Assembly: GCA_035532755.1 (NCBI GenBank)
Contig: DATKQI010000202.1
Coordinates: forward strand, 1-17,491
Length of the DNA: 17,491 nucleotides
Direction of reading: 5' to 3'
From: DATKQI01 sp035532755
Lineage (GTDB): Bacteria > Pseudomonadota > Alphaproteobacteria > Acetobacterales > Acetobacteraceae
Shown: in pieces, positions 1 to 5,396 of the stretch
Position numbering within the stretch: the first letter of the stretch is position 1
Layout of the letters: each line of letters begins with the position of its first letter
Program-made: the position numbers and the translations under genes
Notes under the pieces: model-generated
Database searches by the model: none
The model's input: the letters and a program-made list of their open reading frames with translations, nothing else
What the model was told of the DNA's origin: nothing

Positions 1-131
1 TGCTGCCGCAGCGCGGTGCCGGCACGCCGCGCCTCGCCGATCCCGACCTGCGTCAGATCGACATCGGTCCAGCCGGTGAACCTGTCTTCCAGGTTCCATA
101 CGCTCTGGCCATGGCGAAGCAGAACAAGCAC
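1..131 (-). CDS. gpmA: 2,3-bisphosphoglycerate-dependent phosphoglycerate mutase (5' part, gene leaves window)
   Basis: Glycolytic/gluconeogenic enzyme that interconverts 3- and 2-phosphoglycerate in the cytoplasm. Translating the minus strand from 131 gives a start followed by LVLLRHGQSVWN and then RFTGWTDVDLTQVG. These are the RHG catalytic phosphohistidine motif and the FTGW block that marks the cofactor-dependent GpmA family. Only about 43 residues are visible; the rest lies left of base 1. The start is uncertain. GTG at 131-129 is the conventional choice, but a CTG at 140-138 would give (M)SGVLVLLRHGQ, which fits the MSGxLVL amino terminus I recall for relatives. That CTG has AAGGGG eight bases upstream and overlaps the TGA of the preceding formamidase gene as CTGA. 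Either way the gene is tightly coupled to its upstream neighbour. Family assignment is secure; the start is not. Confidence 0.88.
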   Translation of the reverse strand, partial: MLVLLRHGQSVWNLEDRFTGWTDVDLTQVGIGEARRAGTALRQ

Positions 132-136
132 GCCGC

Positions 137-1090
137 TCAGATCAGCAACCCCTTGCGCAGCATGCCGTGCACGCCCTTCTCGCCGTTCACCGTCTGCGTC
201 ACCCTGAAATCGACGGCGAGGGAGCAGAAGGCATAAGCCTCCTCGCGCGTGAGGTTGGACCGGGTGCAAATGAAGCCGATCATTTCGCGCAGCGCCTGCT
301 TCATCGCGAGGTCGAGGTCCTCGTTCATGCCCATGGTGATGAAATGGGTGGGCGTCTCCGCGCGCGGGTGGCGCAACAGCGGCGTGGCGGGGTCCGATGC
401 CTGGTGCAGGATCAGGGTGAAGGTGCCGGTCAGGCAGATTTCCAGCGCGTTGATGCACACCTCGCCGTCGCCCTGCACGCCATGGCCGTCGCCGGCGGAA
501 AAATTCGCGCCCGGCACCCATACCGGCAGGAACAGCGTGGTGCCGGCCACCAGCTCCTTGTTGTCGATATTGCCGCCGTGCTCTCGCGGCTCCTTGGTGG
601 ACAGCGCGCCGTAACGCAGGCGCGGGGCGACACCCATCACGCCGAAGAACGGCGCCAGCGGCAGGTCCGTTCCCCAGGGCAGCCGCGCGACACCGGCCGC
701 GCGGTCCACCGGAATGTGCATCAGGAATCGTTCGGGGAAATCCTCGGGCAACGTGCCGGCCAGGGGGCGGAAGCCGCAGAAGCCCCAATCCGCGCCCAGC
801 TCGATCGCCTCGATCCGCACCTCCAGCATGTCCCCCGGCACCGCGCCGGCCACGGCGACCGGTCCGGTGAGGATGTGCGGGCCAAGCCGCGGCGTCGCCG
901 CATGGATCGCGGCAAGCGCCGGCGGCACCGCCAGCCCCGCTGATTCCGGCGGCATCACCTCGGGCGGGCCGGAGACGCATTCAAGGACGACCGTATCGCC
1001 GGAATTGATCGTCAGCAGCGGCGGAATGGCGGCGTCGAACACGCCCCAGCGGACGGTTTCGGGCGTGGCGGCAATGCGATGCTTGGCCAT
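137..1090 (-). CDS. Acetamidase/formamidase family amidohydrolase
   Basis: A 317-aa protein of the FmdA/AmdA family, cytoplasmic enzymes that hydrolyse formamide or short aliphatic amides to ammonia and the carboxylate. Recognisable blocks are the amino-terminal segment with TINSGDTVVLECVSG, GPVAVAGAVPGDMLEVRI, the metal/substrate region around GGNIDNKELVAGTTLFLPV, and GDGHGVQGDGEVCINALE with its conserved D/H/E residues. The carboxy end ends in RVTQTVNGEKGVHGMLRKG, also typical. I chose the ATG at 1090 because GGGAG lies about six bases before it; the open frame extends further upstream without homology. It lies 81 bases after mtnC and directly before gpmA on the same strand. Substrate cannot be decided from sequence. 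Formate release would link it loosely to the dioxygenase step upstream, but that is speculation. Confidence 0.88.
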   Translation of the reverse strand: MAKHRIAATPETVRWGVFDAAIPPLLTINSGDTVVLECVSGPPEVMPPESAGLAVPPALAAIHAATPRLGPHILTGPVAVAGAVPGDMLEVRIEAIELGADWGFCGFRPLAGTLPEDFPERFLMHIPVDRAAGVARLPWGTDLPLAPFFGVMGVAPRLRYGALSTKEPREHGGNIDNKELVAGTTLFLPVWVPGANFSAGDGHGVQGDGEVCINALEICLTGTFTLILHQASDPATPLLRHPRAETPTHFITMGMNEDLDLAMKQALREMIGFICTRSNLTREEAYAFCSLAVDFRVTQTVNGEKGVHGMLRKGLLI

Positions 1091-1171
1091 GGGTCGCTCC
1101 CACCTTCTTCGCCGCGGGCTGAACACCACCTGCGATGGCGGGGGTTCGCGCGCGGGGATCAAGATACTCCC

Positions 1172-1864
1172 TCAACAATGGGGCAGATCGAAGGCCCTTG
1201 CCACCGCGATGAAATCCGCCGCCGTTGGATGCCGGGCGGAGGGGATGGTGCCATCCGCCGCCCGCACAAGCTGGCAGGTGCGCAGGCCGGCGGCTGCGGC
1301 TGCGTCCAGCTCCGCTTCGATGTCCGACAGGAACAGCATCGCCCCGGCCGGCTGCGTGGTGGCGTGGGCGATCCGCTCGTAGCTCGCCGCCTCCCGCTTG
1401 CCGCCGATCCGCGTGTCGAAGAACCCGTCGAACAGGCCGGCAAGGTCGCCGCCACGCGCATGGCCGAAGATCAGCCGCTGCGCCGCCTCCGAGCCGGAGG
1501 AATAGACGTGCAGCCGAAGCCCCCCCGCCGCCCAGCACCGCAGGCAGGGCGCCACGTCCTCGTACATCTCGCCAAGCAGCGCGCCGCTGCGGTAGCCATC
1601 CCGCCAGAGAATGCCCTGCAATGCCTTCAGCGGCGTGATTTTCGCATCCGCATCCATCCAGCCCAGCAGCGCGTCGAGTGGCGGCTGGCCGGGCGCGAGG
1701 CGCCCCACCTCCGCCAGTTCCGCCGCCACCTCCGGTTCCCCGGCACGCTCCGCCAGCAGGGCGGGAAGGCGGGCGCGGGCGAAGGGGAACAGCACGTTCT
1801 TGACGAAGGCGATGGGCGATGTGGTGCCCTCGATATCGGTCAGGACCGCCGCAATCGAAAGCAT
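1172..1864 (-). CDS. mtnC: Enolase-phosphatase E1 (methionine salvage)
   Basis: A HAD-superfamily enzyme of 230 aa that enolises 2,3-diketo-5-methylthiopentyl-1-phosphate and then dephosphorylates it to the acireductone. HAD motif I is the E1-specific LTDIEGTTSP (D10, E12), motif II is HVYSSGS (S122/S123), the motif III lysine is in GGKREAASY (K156), and motif IV is MLFLSDIEAELD (D181). Length is normal for the family. The ATG at 1864-1862 overlaps the mtnD stop by one base (TGATG), which indicates translational coupling. It is the third gene of mtnB-mtnD-mtnC and supplies the substrate of MtnD. The longer open frame reaching 2026 is only read-through inside mtnD. Confidence 0.95.
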   Translation of the reverse strand: MLSIAAVLTDIEGTTSPIAFVKNVLFPFARARLPALLAERAGEPEVAAELAEVGRLAPGQPPLDALLGWMDADAKITPLKALQGILWRDGYRSGALLGEMYEDVAPCLRCWAAGGLRLHVYSSGSEAAQRLIFGHARGGDLAGLFDGFFDTRIGGKREAASYERIAHATTQPAGAMLFLSDIEAELDAAAAAGLRTCQLVRAADGTIPSARHPTAADFIAVARAFDLPHC

Positions 1865-2403
1865 CAAGCCGCCGGGAACCGCTCGCTGATGGCATCGCCG
1901 GTGAAATGCGGCACCCAGCCGGAGGTGTCGGTGAAGATGCGCAGCGCGGTGAAATACGGCTTCTCCCCGGCATCGAACCAGTGGCGGGTGTTGGCCGGCA
2001 CGCTGATCAGGTCGCCCTCGGTGCAATGCGCATCCCAGATGCGGCCATCGACATGCATGATGAAGTTGCCCGCGCCGTGCACGAAGAAGCGCACCTCGTC
2101 CTCGGTATGGATGTGCTCGGCGAGGAACTTCTGCCGCAGCGCCGCCGCCTGCGGATGATCCGGCGTGAGCTTGATCACGTCGGCCGAACCGGCGCCGCCG
2201 CTGCCCATCAACCGGTCCAGATAAGGGCGATAGGCGGCCAGGATGGCCTCGGCCGGGTCGGCGGGCGACAGGTTCACCGGGCTGTCCCAGCGCTCGAAGC
2301 GCACGCCGATGCGGGCAAGCTCGCGGCCGATCTGCGTCGCGTCCTCGGTGCGCAGCACCGGCGTGCCGGGCGCATCGTCATGATAGACCGTCAGCCGGCT
2401 CAT
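1864..2403 (-). CDS. mtnD: Acireductone dioxygenase (methionine salvage)
   Basis: A 179-aa cupin enzyme that oxidises acireductone (1,2-dihydroxy-3-keto-5-methylthiopentene). The Fe form gives 4-methylthio-2-oxobutanoate plus formate, the Ni form an off-pathway product with CO. The metal site is visible as H97-x-H99-x3-E103 in EHIHTEDEVRFFVHG, with the fourth ligand H141 in ANTRHWFD. Cupin strands GNFIMHVDGRIWDAHC and GDLISVPA surround it. The ATG at 2403 overlaps the mtnB stop as ATGA and the 3' end overlaps the mtnC start, so it is coupled at both ends. Which metal is used cannot be told from sequence. Confidence 0.95.
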   Translation of the reverse strand: MSRLTVYHDDAPGTPVLRTEDATQIGRELARIGVRFERWDSPVNLSPADPAEAILAAYRPYLDRLMGSGGAGSADVIKLTPDHPQAAALRQKFLAEHIHTEDEVRFFVHGAGNFIMHVDGRIWDAHCTEGDLISVPANTRHWFDAGEKPYFTALRIFTDTSGWVPHFTGDAISERFPAA

Positions 2404-3032
2404 GGCGCGAGCCTCCTCCGTTCGAGTTCGCAGGCCAGCAGGAATTCCAGCGCCTCCAGCCGGGTCAGCGCCGCATCCATGCTCCGCCCCCAAACATACA
2501 CGCCATGGCCGCGGATGAGATAGCCGATCGGCGCGCCTCCGCTTTCCAGCACGGGCTCGACCGCGCGGGCGAGGCGGGGGATGTCCTGGTCGTTGTCGAA
2601 CACCGGCAGATCGACTGCCGCCTCATGCGTGGCCTGCCCCTCGAACGCCTTGATCACCTCATAGCCGGCGAAGCGGATGGGCTGCCCCGGGAGCAGCGCC
2701 ATCGACAGCACGGTGCCGGCGACGGAATGGCCATGCAGAACCGCACCGGCCGTGGGGAACAGGCGGTAGATCTGGCAATGCAGCCCGGTTTCCGCGCTCG
2801 GTTTGGCAACCGGCGGCAGCGGGTCGCCCAGCGCGTCCACTTGCATCACATCGCCCGGGGTCAGATGGCCCTTGTGGCAACCGCTGCGCGTGATGGCGAT
2901 GCGGCCCGCGGTTACGCGGATGCTGATATTGCCGGCGGTGGCCGGCACCCAGCCCCGCGCATCCATGCGCCGCCCCGCCGCAATGATGGCCTCGGCCGCC
3001 GCAGGCGGAACCGGCTGCCCCTCGCCGTCCAT
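2400..3032 (-). CDS. mtnB: Methylthioribulose-1-phosphate dehydratase
   Basis: A class II aldolase-family protein of 210 aa that dehydrates 5-methylthioribulose-1-phosphate, one step before MtnC. Zinc ligands are visible as H100-x-H102 in AVLHGHSVAGTVLS and H176 in IRGHGVYVWG. Other class II aldolase signatures are ATAGNISIR near residues 31-39, the SGCHKG loop, and KPSAETGLH containing the likely acid/base glutamate. The IKAFEGQATHE stretch is MtnB-like rather than fuculose-phosphate-aldolase-like, and the neighbours mtnD and mtnC fix the role. It starts 26 bases after the stop of the second tatA gene on the same strand. A modest GGAG lies about 12 bases before the ATG, so coupling to the tatA genes is plausible. 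Confidence 0.93.
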   Translation of the reverse strand: MDGEGQPVPPAAAEAIIAAGRRMDARGWVPATAGNISIRVTAGRIAITRSGCHKGHLTPGDVMQVDALGDPLPPVAKPSAETGLHCQIYRLFPTAGAVLHGHSVAGTVLSMALLPGQPIRFAGYEVIKAFEGQATHEAAVDLPVFDNDQDIPRLARAVEPVLESGGAPIGYLIRGHGVYVWGRSMDAALTRLEALEFLLACELERRRLAP

Positions 3033-3058
3033 GGCTTGTTTCTGCTCCGCCGGCCCGC

Positions 3059-3322
3059 TCAGCCCTGGTGGGCGTTCACCGGCGGCGCTGCGCTGACGGT
3101 TCCGGCGCTGGCAGTCGTCGTGCCCGCGGCGCCGATGGCACCGGCCGGCCGATCCGTCGTGGCGCCGGGGGCGGGCTCGGGCTTCGCGTCCGCCATGTTC
3201 TCCTTGAACGACTTGATGCCCTTGGCGACGTCGCCCATGAGCGTGCTGACCTTGCCGCTGCCGAACAGCAGCAGCACGACCAGCAGCACGATCATCCAGT
3301 GCCAGATGCTGAATTCACCCAT
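3059..3322 (-). CDS. tatA: Sec-independent translocase subunit TatA (promoter-distal copy)
   Basis: An 87-aa single-span inner-membrane protein of the Tat pathway, which exports folded proteins. It has the short amino-terminal stretch before the membrane (MGEFSIWHW), a hydrophobic helix MIVLLVVLLLFGSGK with the conserved FG hinge, then the amphipathic helix LMGDVAKGIKSFKENMAD. A low-complexity Ala/Pro/Thr tail follows. The ATG at 3322 is preferred over an adjacent in-frame TTG at 3325. It is the downstream member of a tandem pair; the first ~45 residues differ from the other copy at only four positions while the tails differ. tatB and tatC are not in the window. Confidence 0.92.
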   Translation of the reverse strand: MGEFSIWHWMIVLLVVLLLFGSGKVSTLMGDVAKGIKSFKENMADAKPEPAPGATTDRPAGAIGAAGTTTASAGTVSAAPPVNAHQG

Positions 3323-3611
3323 CAATCTGCTCGCTTCCCGCGTCCGGCTTCGGCAGGGATCAGCCCTGGCGGACGCCCGTGGTGGTGTTCGTGGTGCTGG
3401 CCGTCGTTCCGGCGGGGGCGCCGATCGAACCCTGGGCCTTGTCGGCGCTGGCCGCCATCGAGGCGTCCGTCTTGCCGTCCGCCATGTTTTCCTTGAACGA
3501 CTTGATGCCCTTGGCGAAATCGCCCATGAGCGTGCTGACCTTGCCGCTGCCGAACAGCAGCAGCACGACCAGCAGCACGACCATCCAGTGCCAGATGCTC
3601 AACGAACCCAT
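3188..3611 (-). repeat. Tandem duplication covering the 5' part of both tatA genes
   Basis: Bases 3188-3322 and 3477-3611 align without gaps at an offset of 289. By my hand count they differ at 8 of 135 positions, four of them clustered in codons 2-4. The rest of each gene (the tails) is diverged. Near identity at synonymous sites indicates a recent duplication or ongoing gene conversion limited to the membrane/amphipathic part. Confidence 0.9.
3360..3611 (-). CDS. tatA: Sec-independent translocase subunit TatA (promoter-proximal copy)
   Basis: An 83-aa TatA/TatE-type Tat subunit with MGSLSIWHWM before the membrane helix VVLLVVLLLFGSGK and the amphipathic helix LMGDFAKGIKSFKENMADG. A Ser/Thr/Ala-rich tail follows. 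A strong ribosome-binding site (GGAGG, four bases before the ATG) supports the start at 3611, unlike the weak site of the second copy 37 bases downstream. A promoter lies about 45-70 bases upstream. TatA assembles as a homo-oligomer, so two copies could form mixed rings. One copy might instead act as a TatE-like spare or a TatB substitute, but both look like true TatA, without the longer TatB helix. Confidence 0.92.
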   Translation of the reverse strand: MGSLSIWHWMVVLLVVLLLFGSGKVSTLMGDFAKGIKSFKENMADGKTDASMAASADKAQGSIGAPAGTTASTTNTTTGVRQG

Positions 3612-3622
3612 ATTTCCTCCGA

Positions 3623-3640
3623 TCCGGACACCCGTCCGGA
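3623..3640 (-). promoter_or_regulatory. Stem-loop in the tatA leader
   Basis: TCCGGAC (3623-3629) and GTCCGGA (3634-3640) form a perfect 7-bp stem with a 4-base loop. It lies just before the GGAGG ribosome-binding site of the first tatA and downstream of the predicted promoter, so it would be in the leader RNA. It could stabilise the mRNA or be an operator. The structure is seen directly; a role is inferred. Confidence 0.35.
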
Positions 3641-3653
3641 ACTGTTCGCGGCC

Positions 3654-3682
3654 ACACTAGCCGCCACGAGGCCCGCTGCCAA
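3654..3682 (-). promoter_or_regulatory. Probable sigma-70-type promoter for tatA-tatA-mtnBDC
   Basis: On the minus strand TTGGCA (3682-3677) is followed after exactly 17 bases by TAGTGT (3659-3654). This is a good match to a housekeeping -35/-10 pair for a GC-rich alphaproteobacterium. Transcription would begin near 3647, giving a leader of about 35 bases to the tatA ATG. No other comparable promoter is seen before mtnB. Confidence 0.5.
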
Positions 3683-3792
3683 CGACCCCCGCAGCCATCG
3701 ACATGGCGCGCGCCGCCGCCCGGCGCAAGTAAAACAAACGAGGGCGCGCGCGACCGCTTGCGGCCCGTCCATCGCCGCCCAATTTCGTCTCC

Positions 3793-3942
3793 ATGAGCGA
3801 CGAACCATCGGTGCCCCCGGCCGATCAGCCGGCAAAGACACCGCCCAAGCCCGATAAACCGAAGGAAATCGGCGGCCCGGCAGGCCCCGAGCCGACCCGT
3901 TACGGCGACTGGGAGCAGAAGGGCCGCTGCACGGATTTCTAA
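3793..3942 (+). CDS. DUF1674 / SDHAF4-like succinate dehydrogenase assembly factor
   Basis: A 49-aa protein. The amino half is Pro/Lys/Asp-rich and disordered. The carboxy half carries the family hallmark EIGGPAGPEPTRYGDWEQKG followed by RCTDF and the stop codon. That ending is nearly invariant in DUF1674 and in mitochondrial SDHAF4/Sdh8, which bind flavinylated SdhA and protect it during complex II assembly. The function is transferred from the mitochondrial homologues. The length is at the short end of the family. No strong ribosome-binding site is visible before the ATG at 3793. The gene is convergent with folD, and its TAA (3940-3942) shares bases with the folD TAG (3941-3939). sdh genes are not in the window. 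Confidence 0.85.
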   Translation: MSDEPSVPPADQPAKTPPKPDKPKEIGGPAGPEPTRYGDWEQKGRCTDF

Positions 3943-4805
3943 GTCCGAGCCGCTCGCCGGCGGGTCGCCGCCAGCACCGTGTTCTCCAGCAGGCAGGCGA
4001 TCGTCATCGGCCCGACCCCGCCGGGCACCGGGGTGATCCGGCCCGCGATCGCCAGCGCCTCGGCATGGGCCACGTCACCGGCCAGCGTGCCGTCGGGCCG
4101 GCGATTGATGCCGACATCGATCACCGTCGCACCCGGCGCGATCCAGCCGCCCCGCACCATCTCCGCCCGGCCCGCCGCCGCGATCAGGATCTCCGCCCGG
4201 CGGCATTCGGCCGGAAGATCGCGGGTGCGCGAATGGGCGAGCGTGACGGTCGCATCTGCCGCGGTCAGCAGGGCGGCCATCGGCCTGCCGACCAGGACCG
4301 AGCGGCCAAGCACCATCGCGCGCGCGCCAGCCGGATTCACGCCGGCCGCGGCCAGCAGCTTCATCACCCCGGCCGGCGTGCACGGCACCAGCCTTGGGCG
4401 GCCGGCGGCCAGCAGCCCTGCGTTCACCGGCGTCAACCCGTCCACATCCTTCGCCGGATCGATCGCCTCGATCACCGCCTGGGCGCGGATATGTAGCGGC
4501 AGGGGCATCTGCACCAGGATGCCGTCGATCGCCGCATCGGCATTCAGCGCGCAAACCGTGGCGAGAAGCGCTGCCTCGGTCGTGTCGGCCGGCAGCCGCA
4601 GCGTGCGCGCGGCAATGCCGGCCGCCTGCGCGGCGCGGTCCTTGTTGCGGACATAGACCTGGCTTGCCGGATCATCCCCCACCAGCACCACGGCAAGGCC
4701 GGGGCGGAACGGCAGGGTGGACACGCGGGCGGCCACCTCGGCTCGCAGCGCCGCGGCGACCGCCTTGCCATCGATGATGGAAGCGGCGAAGCCGGGCGTC
4801 GTCAT
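3939..4805 (-). CDS. folD: Bifunctional methylenetetrahydrofolate dehydrogenase/methenyltetrahydrofolate cyclohydrolase
   Basis: A 288-aa cytoplasmic enzyme of one-carbon metabolism that interconverts 5,10-methylene- and 10-formyl-THF with NADP. The catalytic block has Y51-x3-K55 in QVYVRNKDRAAQAAGI. It is followed by GILVQMPLPLHI, KDVDGLTPVNAG and the PCTPAGVMKLL loop. The Rossmann nucleotide site is VLGRSVLVGRPMAALL, and the carboxy-terminal signature is VPGGVGPMTIACLLENT. Length is normal. It starts 36 bases after the yggT stop on the same strand, so the two probably share a transcript. The 3' end overlaps the end of the SDHAF4-like gene, leaving no room for a conventional terminator. Confidence 0.97.
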   Translation of the reverse strand: MTTPGFAASIIDGKAVAAALRAEVAARVSTLPFRPGLAVVLVGDDPASQVYVRNKDRAAQAAGIAARTLRLPADTTEAALLATVCALNADAAIDGILVQMPLPLHIRAQAVIEAIDPAKDVDGLTPVNAGLLAAGRPRLVPCTPAGVMKLLAAAGVNPAGARAMVLGRSVLVGRPMAALLTAADATVTLAHSRTRDLPAECRRAEILIAAAGRAEMVRGGWIAPGATVIDVGINRRPDGTLAGDVAHAEALAIAGRITPVPGGVGPMTIACLLENTVLAATRRRAART

Positions 4806-4841
4806 TACGCCCTCAATCGCGCGGCCGGCGCGGCGGTCGGT

Positions 4842-5156
4842 TCAGAGGCCATGCATCATGATCTGGATGTACAGGCCGCTCAGCAGCCGCTGCACCGCTT
4901 CCAGGACCAGGATGGCGATCAGCGGGCTGATATCGATCCCGCCCAGATCGGGCAGGATGCGCCGGATCGGGCGCAGCGCCGGATCGGTGATGCGATAGAG
5001 GAAATCCCCGATCGTCCATACCAGCCTGTTGCGCGAGTCCAGCACGTTGAACGCCACCAGCATGCTGAAGATCGCGGCCAGGATCAGGGCCCAGACATAC
5101 AGGGTGATCACCCGCTCGACCAGCCAGAACAAAGTCCCCACCAGCGTTCCCGCCAT
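4842..5156 (-). CDS. YggT family integral membrane protein
   Basis: A 104-aa protein with two hydrophobic segments, roughly residues 5-37 (with IFSMLVAFNV) and 78-98 (PLIAILVLEAVQRLLSGL). They flank the family signature RITDPALRPIRRILPDLGGIDISP. YggT proteins are small inner-membrane proteins of uncertain role, linked to osmotic tolerance or to cell-division/PLP-protein neighbourhoods in other bacteria. An ATG at 5156 and an in-frame GTG at 5159 are both possible; AAGGGG lies 8-11 bases upstream and cannot separate them. It precedes folD on the same strand. In some relatives a DUF167 gene sits between yggT and folD; it is absent here. Confidence 0.9.
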   Translation of the reverse strand: MAGTLVGTLFWLVERVITLYVWALILAAIFSMLVAFNVLDSRNRLVWTIGDFLYRITDPALRPIRRILPDLGGIDISPLIAILVLEAVQRLLSGLYIQIMMHGL

Positions 5157-5185
5157 CACCCGTCCGCCCCTTCAAAGGTCGGCGG

Positions 5186-5214
5186 AAGCTAGCGATCCGC
5201 CTGCGCCGATGCAA
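5186..5214 (-). promoter_or_regulatory. Possible promoter for yggT-folD
   Basis: On the minus strand TTGCAT (5214-5209) is followed after 17 bases by TAGCTT (5191-5186), about 30 bases upstream of the yggT start. Spacing is ideal but the hexamers are only moderate matches. Confidence 0.35.
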
Positions 5215-5238
5215 CGCCACGGCCGCGCGGGCGGGCGC

Positions 5239-5267
5239 TTGACACGGCAGGTCCCCATGACCATTGT
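5239..5267 (+). promoter_or_regulatory. Probable promoter of the tRNA-Ala gene
   Basis: A consensus -35 TTGACA (5239-5244) is followed after 17 bases by CATTGT (5262-5267). Transcription would start near 5274, ten bases before the tRNA. The -35 is perfect, the -10 weak. Confidence 0.5.
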
Positions 5268-5283
5268 CCGCCGCCTGCGGGAT

Positions 5284-5359
5284 GGGGCTGTAGCTCAGTC
5301 GGGAGAGCGCCTCGTTCGCAATGAGGAGGTCAGGGGTTCGATTCCCCTCAGCTCCACCA
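5284..5359 (+). tRNA. tRNA-Ala (anticodon CGC)
   Basis: A 76-base tRNA with encoded CCA (5357-5359). The acceptor stem GGGGCTG pairs with CAGCTCC and includes the G3:U70 wobble that defines alanine tRNAs, with discriminator A73. The D arm is GCTC...GAGC. The anticodon stem CCTCG/TGAGG carries loop TTCGCAA, so the anticodon at 5317-5319 is CGC, reading the GCG codon that is very common in these genes. The T arm is CAGGG-GTTCGATT-CCCCT, adjusted by one pair. No terminator or integrase-related sequence follows it. Confidence 0.96.
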
Positions 5360-5396
5360 CCATTCCGCATGAAATCCTGTCACGCCCGGCAGCCCG

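Noticed and set aside
2505..3857. 450-aa plus-strand open frame across mtnB and the tatA genes
   Set aside because: Antisense shadow of genes with clear family motifs; its translation is Arg/Gln/His-rich low complexity, as expected from high-GC antisense frames.
5284..5396. tRNA-Ala as an integration site of a mobile element
   Set aside because: No integrase, no direct repeat of the tRNA 3' end and no compositional change next to it were found.
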